A stretch of DNA of 64,000 bases. Origin: Alicycliphilus denitrificans_A (GTDB lineage Bacteria; Pseudomonadota; Gammaproteobacteria; Burkholderiales; Burkholderiaceae_C). Below the pieces are notes generated by a model. It was not told the DNA's origin. It saw nothing but the letters and a program-made list of their open reading frames with translations, and searched no databases. Position 1 is the first letter of the stretch. Every line of letters starts with the position of its first letter. Location: NCBI RefSeq assembly GCF_044792555.1, contig NZ_CP126238.1, positions 3,844,001 to 3,908,000 of the forward strand. The letters are read 5' to 3'. This document shows positions 35,934 to 45,547 of the stretch, piece after piece. The translations under genes and the position numbers were made by a program.

Positions 35934-37121
35934 ATGACGAACTGGACCCTGGCGGCACGCGCCGCAAAGATGAATCCCTCGGTGATCCGCGAGATCCTGA
36001 AGGTGACCGAAAAGCCCGGCATCATCAGCCTGGCGGGCGGCCTGCCCTCGCCCAAGACCTTCCCGGTGCAGGAATTCGCACAGGCCTGCGCCACCGTGCT
36101 CTCGCATGACGGCCAGTCGGCCCTGCAGTACGCCGCCAGCGAGGGCTATCCCGCGCTGCGCGAGGCCGTCGCCAAGTGGCTGCCCTGGGACGTGGACCCG
36201 GCCCAGGTCCTGATCACCACCGGCTCGCAGCAGGGCCTGGACCTGGTGGCCAAGGTGCTGGTCGACGCGGGCAGCCGCGTGCTGGTGGAGACGCCCACCT
36301 ACCTGGGCGCGCTGCAGGCCTTCACGCCCATGGAGCCGCACATCGTCAGCGTGGCCAGCGACGACGAGGGCCCGCTGGTGGAGGACTTCGTGGCCCAGGC
36401 CGGCAGCGGCACGGACCGCGCGCGCTTCATGTACCTGCTGCCCAACTTCCAGAACCCCACCGGCCGCACCATGAGCGAGGCGCGCCGCGCGGCAATCTCG
36501 GCCAAGGCGGCCGAGCTGGGCATTCCGCTGATCGAGGACAACCCCTACGGCGACCTGTGGTTCGACCAGCCCCCGCCCGCGCCCCTGACGGCGCGCAACC
36601 CCGAGGGCTGCATCTACCTGGGCAGCTTTTCCAAGGTGCTGGCACCGGGCCTGCGCCTGGGCTATGTGGTGGCGCCCAAGGCGATCTATCCCAAGCTGCT
36701 GCAGGCCAAGCAGGCGGCCGACCTGCACACGCCCAGCTTCAACCAGCGCATCGTCGCCGAGGTGCTCAAGGACGGCTTCCTGGAGCGCCATGTGCCCACC
36801 ATTCGCGCGCTCTACAAGCAGCAGCGCAACGCCATGCTGGCCGCGCTGGAGCGCGAAATGGCCGGCCTGGGCGTGCGCTGGAACAGCCCGGCCGGCGGCA
36901 TGTTCCTGTGGCTGCGCCTGCCCGAGGGCATGAACGCCACCCTGCTGCTGCCCAAGGCCGTGGAGCGCAACGTGGCCTTCGTGCCCGGCGCCGCCTTCTA
37001 TGCCGACCACGGCGACCAGCGCACGCTGCGCCTGTCGTTCGTGACGGCCAGCGCCACGCAGATCGACACCGGCATCGCCGCGCTGGCGGCGACCATCCGC
37101 GAGCATCTTCCGCAGGCATAA
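35934..37121 (+). CDS. PLP-dependent aminotransferase, fold I (2-aminoadipate/LysN-like)
   Basis: 395 residues, MocR-type aminotransferase domain without the GntR domain. PLP-site features: GGLPSPKTFPV, QYAASEGYPALREAVAKWL, LPNFQNPTGRTMS, EDNPYGDLWF and the lysine in YLGSFSKVLAPGLRLGY that forms the Schiff base. It probably transaminates an amino acid such as 2-aminoadipate, alpha-amino or branched-chain substrate. Preceded by a 122-bp gap. Confidence 0.92.
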   Translation: MTNWTLAARAAKMNPSVIREILKVTEKPGIISLAGGLPSPKTFPVQEFAQACATVLSHDGQSALQYAASEGYPALREAVAKWLPWDVDPAQVLITTGSQQGLDLVAKVLVDAGSRVLVETPTYLGALQAFTPMEPHIVSVASDDEGPLVEDFVAQAGSGTDRARFMYLLPNFQNPTGRTMSEARRAAISAKAAELGIPLIEDNPYGDLWFDQPPPAPLTARNPEGCIYLGSFSKVLAPGLRLGYVVAPKAIYPKLLQAKQAADLHTPSFNQRIVAEVLKDGFLERHVPTIRALYKQQRNAMLAALEREMAGLGVRWNSPAGGMFLWLRLPEGMNATLLLPKAVERNVAFVPGAAFYADHGDQRTLRLSFVTASATQIDTGIAALAATIREHLPQA

Positions 37122-37254
37122 GCCACGGGCGATAGGCGCTTTTACTTTAATAGCACTCGGCACAGCCATAGCCGGCGCTATGGCGTGCATTTGCAACAAT
37201 GAACGGTGGCATTTTGGCGTGCGAGGCGGGCCTAGGGGAACGCCACTCGGCCTC

Positions 37255-38457
37255 TCACGCCTGAAGCGCCTCCTCCCAGCTGCAGCGGTCGCGCCCGCTG
37301 TTCTTGGCCTCGTAGAGCATCTGGTCGGCGCGCGCGTACAGCGTTTGCGCCCGGTCGTCCGGGCGCAGCATGGCCCCGCCCACGCTCACCGTGACCACCG
37401 GCGCCACCGTCGAGGCCCCATGCGGCAGGGCGCGCTGGCGCACGCCGGCCACCAGGCTCTGGCCCAGGGCCCGGGCATGGTCGGCGCTGCTGCCGTAGAG
37501 CAGCACGGCAAACTCCTCGCCGCCGACGCGCGCCGCGATGTCCAGCGGCCGGCCGATGCAGGCCAGTGCCACCTGCGCCACCTGCTGCAGCACCGCGTCG
37601 CCCTGCAGATGGCCCTGGCTGTCGTTGTAGCTCTTGAAACAGTCCACATCCATGAGCAGCAGCGCCAGCGGCTGGCCCTCGCGCTGCGCCTGGGCCATGA
37701 CCTGCTGGATGTGGTGGTTGAACATGCGGCGGTTGTAGAGCCCGGTGAGCGCGTCGCGCATGGCCAGCCAGTGCGCGTCGCCGCGGTGCAGGAACTGCTC
37801 GCGCCGCTGGTACTCGCGCCAATAGGCGGCCAGGCCGAACAGCAGCGCCGACAGCGCCAGCTCCACATCCAGGCGCCACATCTGTGCCGCCACCTCGGGC
37901 AGCGGCGCGGTCCAGGCCAGGGCCGCGACACAAGCCAGGTACAGCAGCGCCACCAGCAGCTGCGCCCACAGGCTGATGGCAAACGGCAAAAACAAGCCCA
38001 GCATGACCACCACCAGAACGGTCGTCTCATGCGGCACGCCCAGCAGCTTGTAGACATAGACGGCAAAGGCCGCGCCACAGCTGAACGTGACTCCCATTAC
38101 CGTCAGGGTGGCCCGCAGCACCCGCATGGGGCAGCGCCACAGCGCGCAGCCCAGAACCAGCAGGTTTGCCGCCGTGCCGGCGGCGCGCACCGCACGCAAG
38201 GGCACGAGCAGCGCTCGTTGCCGTGCATCGAGCAGCGCGGCATCGATGCGCCACAGGTCGAACAGCCAGTAGCCAGCCCACAGCACCAGGCAAATCGCAG
38301 CAAACCACAGCACGCGCCGATACTCGTTGTCGCTGCAGTAGGCGCGGTACTCGGCCTCCAGCGCCGGGCCGAAGCGCAGCCAGCGGAAACCCTGGCGCAA
38401 CTGCTGCGCGTACTGCGTGGAGGATGCGAGCAAGGGAAGCTGCTGCATTGGGGGCAT
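37255..38457 (-). CDS. Membrane-bound diguanylate cyclase (GGDEF)
   Basis: 400 residues. About six membrane helices fill residues 45-215; the GGDEF domain follows, with DALTGLYNRRMFN, LLMDVDCFKSYNDSQGH and the active-site loop RVGGEEFAVLL (GGEEF, an active variant). Makes c-di-GMP. The sensor input is unknown. An ATG 9 bases later (38448) is an equal start. Convergent with the aminotransferase. Confidence 0.93.
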   Translation of the reverse strand: MPPMQQLPLLASSTQYAQQLRQGFRWLRFGPALEAEYRAYCSDNEYRRVLWFAAICLVLWAGYWLFDLWRIDAALLDARQRALLVPLRAVRAAGTAANLLVLGCALWRCPMRVLRATLTVMGVTFSCGAAFAVYVYKLLGVPHETTVLVVVMLGLFLPFAISLWAQLLVALLYLACVAALAWTAPLPEVAAQMWRLDVELALSALLFGLAAYWREYQRREQFLHRGDAHWLAMRDALTGLYNRRMFNHHIQQVMAQAQREGQPLALLLMDVDCFKSYNDSQGHLQGDAVLQQVAQVALACIGRPLDIAARVGGEEFAVLLYGSSADHARALGQSLVAGVRQRALPHGASTVAPVVTVSVGGAMLRPDDRAQTLYARADQMLYEAKNSGRDRCSWEEALQA

Positions 38458-38524
38458 TTTGTGGGTTTATCTCAAGAGGCAGTTGTACCACCGCCTCACC
38501 GCCGGCCGCCTGGGCACCTTCCCT

Positions 38525-39352
38525 TCAAGAAGGCTTGGACACCAGCGTGGTCAACGGCAGCGCGTGCAGTTCGGCGAGCAGCTGCGCCAGCGCCTCAGCC
38601 GCCGCCTGCACCACGGCGCGGCCGCGCTCGGCCGTGGCGGCCGCGGCGTTGCCCACGGCGCCCGCGGGGTGGTAGTCCTCCATCGCCCAGCCCATCTTGG
38701 CGCTCTTGCCATTGCCCAGGATGGGGTAGCGCTCGGCGCGGTCCTGCGAGGTGGAGCGCCAGTCGCGCGCATGCTCCATGTGCACCAGTTCGGGCGCCAG
38801 GTGCAGCATCATCGAGGTCTCGATCTCTCCGCCATGGATGCCGAAGCGGTGTTCGCGGGCGCTGAACTGCGCGCTCACCGCCTCGGGCAGCGGCAGGCTG
38901 AACCAGCTGCTGCCGTAGACCAGCAGGCCGCAGCGCTGGCGCAGCTCGCGCGCCACGATATCCATGGCGCCCAGGTTGCCGCCATGGCCGTTCAGCAGCA
39001 GCAGTTTCTTGATGCCCGTGCGCGCCACGCACTCGCCCAGCTCGCACCACAGCGCGATCAGCGTGGCGGGCGACAGCGTCAGCGTGCCGGGGTACGAGCA
39101 GTGCTCGGTGGACAGGCCCAGGCTCTGCGGCGGCAGGAACAGCACCGGCAGCTCGGCGGGCAGCAGCGGCAGCGCCGCGTCCATCACACCCTGCAGCAGC
39201 GTGGCATCCACCGAGAGCGGCAAGTGCGGCCCATGCTGCTCCACGGCCGCCAGCGGCAGCACGGCCACGGTTTGCGCGGCCAGGCCCCAGTTGCGGGCCT
39301 CGGCAAAGTCACGCGTGGAAAGTTCGGCCCAGAAACGCGAGGGGTATGACAT
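38525..39352 (-). CDS. Creatininase-family amidohydrolase
   Basis: 275 residues from the ATG at 39352; an ATG at 39370 would add six. Family motifs with metal ligands are VEQHGPHLPLSVDA, LLLNGHGGN and FGIHGGEIETSMML. Members cut cyclic amides (creatinine, related riboflavin or mycofactocin steps); substrate here is unknown. TACCAT lies 7 bases before the start codon, which supports this start. Confidence 0.88.
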   Translation of the reverse strand: MSYPSRFWAELSTRDFAEARNWGLAAQTVAVLPLAAVEQHGPHLPLSVDATLLQGVMDAALPLLPAELPVLFLPPQSLGLSTEHCSYPGTLTLSPATLIALWCELGECVARTGIKKLLLLNGHGGNLGAMDIVARELRQRCGLLVYGSSWFSLPLPEAVSAQFSAREHRFGIHGGEIETSMMLHLAPELVHMEHARDWRSTSQDRAERYPILGNGKSAKMGWAMEDYHPAGAVGNAAAATAERGRAVVQAAAEALAQLLAELHALPLTTLVSKPS

Positions 39353-39462
39353 GGGCCTTATGGTATCCATGTGAGCCCCCCCGCTACCATTGGGCGCGAC
39401 GTGGCGCCCCGAAGGAACCACGAAGGAACCAAATACCCGCCCCGCCGCTCCCACACTGCGCC

Positions 39463-41661
39463 ATGTTCCACCGACTCCTGCGGCACGCCCTGCCCACTCT
39501 TCTTTTAATAGCTGCCAGCGCCCTACCCCTGGGTGCCAGCGGCCAAATTCAACTCAAATCGGCAGCAACCGTCGGCAATGTGGTGACCACGCCCCAGGTG
39601 CGCGCCGAGCTGGTGGCCCAGGCGCCCGAGGGCGTGGGCCCGGGCCGGCCGCTGCAGCTGGGCCTGCTGCTCACGCACGCCCCCGACTGGCACAGCTACT
39701 GGAAGAACCCCGGCGACTCGGGCCTGCCCACGCGGCTCGAATGGCAGCTGCCGGCGGGGCTGGACGCGGGCGAGATCGCCTGGCCCATCCCCAGGAAGAT
39801 CCCCATAGGCCACCTGGCCAACTACGGCTACGAGGGCCAGGTGCTGCTGCCCGTGCCCGTGGCCGTGTCGCCCGCCTTCAACCCCGGGCCTCTCGCCAAG
39901 GAGGTGACGCTGCGCCTCAAGGCCTCGTGGCTGGTGTGCCGCCAGGAATGCATTCCCGAGGACGGCGAATTCACGCTGCAGCTGCCCATAGAGGGCACGA
40001 CAGCCATACACGCCGCGGCCTTTGACGCCGCCGCCAAGGCCCATCCCGCGCCGCTGCCGGCGCAGGACGGCAGCGGCGCGCGCGTGGACGGCAATGCCCT
40101 GCTGCTGCGCGTGGCCGGCCTGCCCGCCCTGCTCCAGGGCAGGCCGCTGGAGGTCTTCCCCGAAACCAGCGGCGTGGTGGAAACCGCCGCCACCCCCAGC
40201 CAGCAATGGGACGGCGCCGTCTGGACCGCGCGCCTGCCGCTGGCGCGCGACCGCAGTGAAGGCCCCGAGCCCCTGCCCGTGGTGCTGGCCCATGGCGGCC
40301 AGGGCTGGCGCGCCGATCTGCCCGTAGAAGGCGGCTGGCCCGCGCTGGCGCCGCTGGCCGGCATGTCGCCGGCGCTGGAAGCCGCCCTCAAGGCCAACGC
40401 CGCCAACGCGCCCGTCCCGCCCCCCGGCCCCACCCCTGCGCCTCTGGCCACCTGGCTGCTGGCGCTGGCCGGCGCGCTGCTGGGCGGCATCATCCTCAAC
40501 CTCATGCCCTGCGTGTTCCCGGTGCTGGCCATCAAGGTGGTGGGCTTTGCGCGCCATGCGCAAGACCGGCGCGCGCACCGCGTGAGCGGCCTGGCGTACA
40601 CCGCCGGCGTGCTGCTGTCGTTCCTGCTGCTGGGCGCGCTGATGCTGGCCCTGCGCGCCGCGGGCGAGGCCGTGGGCTGGGGCTTTCAGCTGCAGTCGCC
40701 GGCCGTGGTGGCGTCCCTGGCCGCGCTGTTCACGCTGATCGCGCTGAACCTGGCCGGCCTGTTCGAGTTCCGCGCCATGCTGCCCCAGTCGCTCGCCGGC
40801 CTGCAGGCGCGCCACCCGGTGCTGGACTCGTTCCTGACCGGCGTGCTGGCCGTGGCCGTGGCCTCGCCCTGCACGGCGCCGTTCATGGGCGCGTCGCTGG
40901 GCCTCACCGCCACGCTGCCGGCCGCGCAGGCCCTGTCCATCTTTGCCGCGCTGGGCCTGGGCCTGGCCCTGCCGTATCTGCTGGCCAGTTGGCTGCCCGG
41001 CTTTGCGCGCCTGCTGCCGCGCCCCGGCGCGTGGATGGACACGCTGCGCCGCCTGCTCGCCTTCCCCATGCTGGCCACCGTGGTCTGGCTGGTGTGGGTG
41101 CTGGGCCAGCAAAGCGGCATCAACGGCGCGGCGGCCCTGCTGGCGCTGCTGGTGCTGCTGGCCATGGCCGTGTGGGCGCTGACGCTGCGTGGCATGAGCC
41201 GCGCCGTTATTGCTCCGCTTTCAATAGCTGCTTGCGCTTGGCTGCTATGGGCCTGGGGCCCAAAAGTCATTGAAATAGAGCCCCACCCCACGGCCACGGC
41301 CGCCGCCGCCCCGGCGGGCGCGTCGGCCTGGCAGCCCTGGCGCCCCGGCCTGTCCGACGAGCTGCTGGCCCAGGGCCGGCCGGTGTTCGTGGACTACACC
41401 GCCGCCTGGTGCGTGACCTGCCAGTACAACAAGAGCACCACCCTGGCGCGGCCCGAGGTGCTGGCCGAGCTGGCCGCCAAGGGCGTGACCCTGCTGCGCG
41501 CCGACTGGACGCGCCGCGACAGCGCCATCACCGCCGCCCTGGCCCAGCTGGGCCGCAGCGGCGTGCCGGTCTACGTGCTGCACGCCCCGGGCCGCGCGCC
41601 CGTGGTGTTCTCCGAGATCCTGAACGCCGACGCGCTGCGCGCCGCCGTGGCCGCGCTCTGA
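39463..41661 (+). CDS. DsbD/ScsB-type membrane thiol:disulfide reductase
   Basis: 732 residues. Signal peptide, then a periplasmic N-terminal domain with a Cys pair (WLVCRQECIPEDGEF), a membrane domain with NLMPCVFPVLAIKVVGF and VASPCTAPFMGASLG (two redox Cys), and a C-terminal thioredoxin domain with AAWCVTCQYN (Cys650, Cys653). It carries electrons from cytoplasmic thioredoxin to the periplasm. The large N-terminal domain is of ScsB type. The gene carries two copies of the ATAGC motif inside its reading frame (39502-39522, 41218-41240). Confidence 0.9.
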   Translation: MFHRLLRHALPTLLLIAASALPLGASGQIQLKSAATVGNVVTTPQVRAELVAQAPEGVGPGRPLQLGLLLTHAPDWHSYWKNPGDSGLPTRLEWQLPAGLDAGEIAWPIPRKIPIGHLANYGYEGQVLLPVPVAVSPAFNPGPLAKEVTLRLKASWLVCRQECIPEDGEFTLQLPIEGTTAIHAAAFDAAAKAHPAPLPAQDGSGARVDGNALLLRVAGLPALLQGRPLEVFPETSGVVETAATPSQQWDGAVWTARLPLARDRSEGPEPLPVVLAHGGQGWRADLPVEGGWPALAPLAGMSPALEAALKANAANAPVPPPGPTPAPLATWLLALAGALLGGIILNLMPCVFPVLAIKVVGFARHAQDRRAHRVSGLAYTAGVLLSFLLLGALMLALRAAGEAVGWGFQLQSPAVVASLAALFTLIALNLAGLFEFRAMLPQSLAGLQARHPVLDSFLTGVLAVAVASPCTAPFMGASLGLTATLPAAQALSIFAALGLGLALPYLLASWLPGFARLLPRPGAWMDTLRRLLAFPMLATVVWLVWVLGQQSGINGAAALLALLVLLAMAVWALTLRGMSRAVIAPLSIAACAWLLWAWGPKVIEIEPHPTATAAAAPAGASAWQPWRPGLSDELLAQGRPVFVDYTAAWCVTCQYNKSTTLARPEVLAELAAKGVTLLRADWTRRDSAITAALAQLGRSGVPVYVLHAPGRAPVVFSEILNADALRAAVAAL
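41218..41240 (+). repeat. Dispersed ATAGC...GCGCTT motif inside coding sequence
   Basis: CTTTCAATAGCTGCTTGCGCTT falls between membrane and thioredoxin domains of the DsbD-like protein and is translated as PLSIAACAW. It matches intergenic copies such as 57173-57196 (TTTTTGATAGCTGCTAACGC). Confidence 0.6.
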
Positions 41662-41662
41662 C

Positions 41663-42694
41663 TTACCGGCGCGGGCGGCGCTCAGGCGGCGCCTCGATCT
41701 CGCGCACCAGCCGCACGCCCACCAGGGTGTAGCGCGTCTGCGGCGTGTTCCAGTTGCGGAACGCGCAGCGCGCATACAGCGGCCAGGTGTGCCAGGAGCC
41801 GCCGCGGCGCACGCGCACCTGGCCCCGGGCCGGCCCCTGCGGATCGTCACGCGGAGAGTGCGCGTAGCCATCCTCGGCATGCCAGTCCGCCACCCATTCC
41901 CACACATTGCCGACCATGTCCTGCACGCCGAAGGCGTTCGCCGCGTAGCTGCCCACGGGCGCGGTGAAGGCGTGGCCGTCATGCCCCGGCGCGGCCTGGG
42001 CCTGCCAGCGCGGCCAGTGGGGCGCGGCGTCCTGGTCGAACACATTCGCGTGGCGCGTCAGCAGCGCCGCATCGTCGCCATGCGGGTAGCGCGTGCGCGT
42101 GCCGGCGCGGCAGGCGTATTCCCACTCGGCCTCGGTGGGCAGGCGGTAGCGCCGGCCCTCGGTGGCCGACAGCCAGGCGGCCAGCGCGTGCGCGTCGTGC
42201 CAGGTGATGTTGACCACCGGGTGGTCCTCGCCCTGGGCAAAGCCGGGGTTGTGCCAGGAGTAGCGCGCATCGCGCCCCTCGAACGCATCGCCGCGCGCGC
42301 TCTGGGCGCTGTCGTAGTCCGGGTTGTAGCCATAGCCGCCCGTACCGTCGGCCTCGGACTCGGGCACATAGCCCGAGGCCTGCACGAAGCGGCGGAACTG
42401 CCCCAGCGTCACCTCGGTGCGGCCCAGGTAGAAGGCGCGCGTGATGCGCACGCGGTGCGCCGGCGCCTCGTCGGCCAGCTGCTCCAGGCGCCGGCGCTCC
42501 AGGCCCGGAAAGGCGCGCGCCAGCGCCTCGGGCGCCTCGCTGCTGCCCATGAGAAAGCTGCCCGGCGCGATGCGCACGAAGGGCATGCCCAGCGAATTCA
42601 CCCACGCGCGCGGAGCCGGCTGCGCCAGCGCGGGCAGGCCTGCCAGGGCGGCCAGCAGGGCCAGAGCCAGGGATCGGGCCGGGGTGTGGGCCAT
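41663..42694 (-). CDS. Periplasmic FGE/SUMF1-fold protein
   Basis: 343 residues from the ATG at 42694, chosen for the signal peptide (SLALALLAALAGLPALAQ) and GGAG 6 bases upstream. FGE-sulfatase domain features: GMPFVRIAPGSFLMGS, FYLGRTEVTLGQFRRFV, PVVNITWHDAHALAAWL, YRLPTEAEWEYACRAGT and MVGNVWEWVADWH. I see no sign of a Cu/Cys active site comparable to true formylglycine enzymes, and no sulfatase is nearby, so its role is open. Ends one base from the DsbD-like gene (convergent). Confidence 0.88.
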   Translation of the reverse strand: MAHTPARSLALALLAALAGLPALAQPAPRAWVNSLGMPFVRIAPGSFLMGSSEAPEALARAFPGLERRRLEQLADEAPAHRVRITRAFYLGRTEVTLGQFRRFVQASGYVPESEADGTGGYGYNPDYDSAQSARGDAFEGRDARYSWHNPGFAQGEDHPVVNITWHDAHALAAWLSATEGRRYRLPTEAEWEYACRAGTRTRYPHGDDAALLTRHANVFDQDAAPHWPRWQAQAAPGHDGHAFTAPVGSYAANAFGVQDMVGNVWEWVADWHAEDGYAHSPRDDPQGPARGQVRVRRGGSWHTWPLYARCAFRNWNTPQTRYTLVGVRLVREIEAPPERRPRR

Positions 42695-42794
42695 AGGCAC
42701 TCCAGGAATGCGCGAAAGGAAAGGCAGTGTAGAGCCAGCCCCCGCCGCCACCCACCCCACGCCGGGGCAGGACCATCCGCGCGCGCGGCTTCGG

Positions 42795-42800
42795 GATAAT
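42795..42800 (+). promoter_or_regulatory. GATAAT -10 element, 7 bases before the start codon
   Basis: GATAAT-N7-ATG. The same arrangement is seen before flgI, tgt, the GT2 gene and the AEC gene; it would give a leaderless or nearly leaderless message. Confidence 0.5.
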
Positions 42801-42807
42801 CGCGGCC

Positions 42808-43830
42808 ATGTTCTTGCCGCTGCGCCCACGCCCCCTGCTCGCCGCCTTCTTCGGGCTGGGTTTTGTCCTGTCCTTGCCGGCCCGGGCCGGCTCCCCGCAC
42901 GATGCCGCCGCGCCCCGCCCCTTCAGCCAGCCCGCGCCGCTGGTGCAGGAGCTGCGCTACAAAATGGAAAGCCCGCTGGTGCGCGAGCTGCAGGTGCGCC
43001 TGCGCCACGCCAAGTACCTGGCGCTGTATGACGTGGACGAGCGCTACGGTCTGAAGACGCGCGAGACGGTGCGCAAGTTCCAGCAGGACCATGGCCTGCC
43101 TGCCACGGGCGTGCTGGACCAGGCCACCTGGGACCAGCTGCTGCCCCGGTCGCACCAGCCCACGGCGGCCGAGCTGAACAACACCGACGTGGGGCCCTGG
43201 TTCACGGGTCCGAAACAGGCCGGCTATATCAAGGAGCTGCAGCACCGCCTGAAGCAGGCGGGGCATTACCAGGGCGCGATCGACGGCGAGTACCACGATG
43301 CCACGCAGCAGGCCATTGCCGGCTTTCGCACCCAGGTGGGCCTGCCGGCCAGCCAGGTGATGGACGAGCGCACCTGGACGCGCCTGATCGCCAAGACGCG
43401 CAACCCGCGCTACGCGCAGCTGTTCGAGCAGCCGCCGGCCAGCACCATGGAGCAGCAGCTGGACCCGCGCTGCGCCACGGGCCGGGTGGTGTGCATCTCG
43501 CGCGAGCAGAAGAAGATGTCGCTGGTGGTCGATGGCCGCCCGCTGTTCACGCGCGCGGCGCGCTTTGCGCGCCCGGGCTGGGAGAGCGACAAGGGCGAGT
43601 TCCGCATCTGGTACATGAACGCCGACACGGTTTCCACCATCTTTGGCGAGCGCACGCCCATGCCCTACGCCATCTTCTATGACAGGAACGTGGCCATCCA
43701 TTACTCGGACGATTTCGACCAGGTGGGCTACGCGGGCGGATCGCACGGCTGCAGCCAGCTCAACGACTACCAGACGGCCAAGTGGCTGTACGAGCAGGTG
43801 AAGGTGGGGGACAAGGTGGTTGTCTATTGA
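42808..43830 (+). CDS. L,D-transpeptidase with two peptidoglycan-binding domains
   Basis: 340 residues. Signal peptide (FFGLGFVLSLPARA), two PG_binding_1 domains (about residues 55-110 with TRETVRKFQQDHGLPATGVL, and 135-195), then a YkuD catalytic domain whose motif is HYSDDF...GGSHGCSQL with the nucleophile Cys near residue 315. It forms 3-3 cross-links or attaches proteins to peptidoglycan. Confidence 0.92.
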   Translation: MFLPLRPRPLLAAFFGLGFVLSLPARAGSPHDAAAPRPFSQPAPLVQELRYKMESPLVRELQVRLRHAKYLALYDVDERYGLKTRETVRKFQQDHGLPATGVLDQATWDQLLPRSHQPTAAELNNTDVGPWFTGPKQAGYIKELQHRLKQAGHYQGAIDGEYHDATQQAIAGFRTQVGLPASQVMDERTWTRLIAKTRNPRYAQLFEQPPASTMEQQLDPRCATGRVVCISREQKKMSLVVDGRPLFTRAARFARPGWESDKGEFRIWYMNADTVSTIFGERTPMPYAIFYDRNVAIHYSDDFDQVGYAGGSHGCSQLNDYQTAKWLYEQVKVGDKVVVY

Positions 43831-43858
43831 GTCACCGAGGCTGCGACAATCGGCCCCC

Positions 43859-44977
43859 ATGACAACCTCCTTTGCCCCCCTCGCCAACGACACCTTCCTG
43901 CGCGCCTGCCTGCGCCAGGCCACCGACTACACGCCCCTGTGGCTGATGCGCCAGGCCGGCCGCTACCTGCCCGAGTACAAGGCCACGCGCGCCCAGGCCG
44001 GCAGCTTCATGGGCCTGGCGACGAATGTGGACTACGCCACCGAGGTGACGCTGCAGCCCCTGGAACGCTTCCCGCTGGACGCCGCCATTCTGTTCAGCGA
44101 CATCCTCACCGTGCCCGACGCCATGGGCCTGGGCCTGTCGTTCGCCGAGGGCGAGGGCCCGCGCTTTGCCAAGGCGATCCGCGACGAGGCCGACGTCGCC
44201 CAGCTGGCCGTGCCCGACATGGACCGGCTGCGCTATGTGTTCGACGCCGTCACCAGCATCCGCAAGGCTTTGAGTGGCCGCGTGCCGCTGATCGGCTTCT
44301 CGGGCAGCCCCTGGACGCTGGCCTGCTACATGGTCGAGGGCAAGGGCAGCGACGACTACCGCCTGGTCAAGACGCTGATGTACAGCCGCCCCGACCTGAT
44401 GCACCGCATCCTGGCCGTGAACGCCGACGCCGTGGCGCAGTACCTGAACGCCCAGATCGACGCCGGCGCCCAGGCGGTGATGATTTTCGACAGCTGGGGC
44501 GGGGTGCTGGCCGATGGCTGCTTCCAGCAGTTCAGCCTGGAGTACACGCGCCGCGTGCTGGCGCAATTGAAGCGCAGCGGCGTCGATGGCCAGCCCGTGC
44601 CGCGCATCGTCTTCACCAAGGGTGGCGGCATCTGGCTGGAGGAGATGAAGGATCTCGATTGCGAGGTGCTGGGCCTGGACTGGACGGCCAACCTGGGCAA
44701 AGCGCGCGCCATCGTCGGCGGCAACGTGGGCGGCCCGGGCAAGGCGCTGCAGGGCAATATCGACCCGAATGTGCTGTTTGCCCCGCCCGAGATGGTGGCC
44801 GCACAGGCGCGCGCCGTGCTCGACAGCTTTGGCCAGCCGCACACCGACCGCACCACCACCGGCCCTACGCACATCTTCAACCTGGGCCACGGCATCAGCC
44901 AGCACACCCCGCCCGAGCATGTGGCGGCCCTGGTGGAGACGGTGCACGGCTACTCGCGCAGCCTGCGCCAGCGGTAA
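43859..44977 (+). CDS. hemE: Uroporphyrinogen decarboxylase HemE
   Basis: 372 residues. Signature TPLWLMRQAGRYLPEYK near the N-terminus, AAILFSDILTVPDAMGLGL with the catalytic Asp, GFSGSPWTLACYMVEG, and IFDSWGG. It removes four carboxyls from uroporphyrinogen III to make coproporphyrinogen III. GACAAT lies 8 bases before the ATG. Start at 43859 rather than an upstream GTG because the protein begins as usual. Confidence 0.98.
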   Translation: MTTSFAPLANDTFLRACLRQATDYTPLWLMRQAGRYLPEYKATRAQAGSFMGLATNVDYATEVTLQPLERFPLDAAILFSDILTVPDAMGLGLSFAEGEGPRFAKAIRDEADVAQLAVPDMDRLRYVFDAVTSIRKALSGRVPLIGFSGSPWTLACYMVEGKGSDDYRLVKTLMYSRPDLMHRILAVNADAVAQYLNAQIDAGAQAVMIFDSWGGVLADGCFQQFSLEYTRRVLAQLKRSGVDGQPVPRIVFTKGGGIWLEEMKDLDCEVLGLDWTANLGKARAIVGGNVGGPGKALQGNIDPNVLFAPPEMVAAQARAVLDSFGQPHTDRTTTGPTHIFNLGHGISQHTPPEHVAALVETVHGYSRSLRQR

Positions 44978-45104
44978 ATACCCACTGACATCACACGCCC
45001 CGGACCGCCGACTTATGCACATTTGCGCCGGGGCGGCCATGGGGCGACAATGCCCCGCGCCCCATCCGCACCGCCCCTCGCACCAAAAGAAATGCGCACG
45101 TAAG

Positions 45105-45222
45105 TCATTGATTTATATACAACAAGCACCCATGCCGCTTTTGTGTGCAGGCTAAGCAAAGCCCGTGGTGACAAGGGCTTGCGGCGAAGACCCGGGGGAT
45201 ATCAACAAAGTTATCCACAGAA
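45105..45222 (+). repeat. DnaA-box module, copy 1
   Basis: Order: TCATTGATTTATAT (45105-45118), stem-loop AAGCCC (45159-45164) / GGGCTT (45175-45180), and a 21-bp block with TTATCCACA (45202-45222). All three parts recur 325 bases downstream at identical internal spacing. Confidence 0.75.
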
Positions 45223-45429
45223 AATCTGGACTTCTACCAAATCCCCTGAAGAATCAATTACTTACGACCAAATGCGAAAGAAAAGTCCCGCCTGCGGCAT
45301 TCCGCCTAGCATATTTTGAGGTGACACAAGGCTATTGACAGCGCAGTTGTACACATGTTTGGCGTAGCGGGCGGGTGCGCCAGCGCGCGGCTGGCGATAG
45401 CCGCCAGCGCACCGGCAAGACGACAAAGA

Positions 45430-45547
45430 TCATTGATTCATATGGGGTTTTCCTTGGCATCAACAAAAAATGCGCTAGCACTGGAGCCCGCAGCCAAGAG
45501 GGCTGCGGCAGGGTTTGCGCGTTTTTTCAACAAAGTTATCCACAGAA
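45430..45547 (+). repeat. DnaA-box module, copy 2
   Basis: TCATTGATTCATAT (45430-45443), stem-loop AGCCC (45485-45489) / GGGCT (45500-45504), and the identical 21-bp block (45527-45547). Sequence between these parts has diverged, but spacing has not. The DnaA box lies about 50 bases before the priA start. Confidence 0.75.

Noticed and set aside
37167..37182. CATAGC/GCTATG hairpin as terminator of the aminotransferase gene
   Set aside because: Six-base stem with no T-run.
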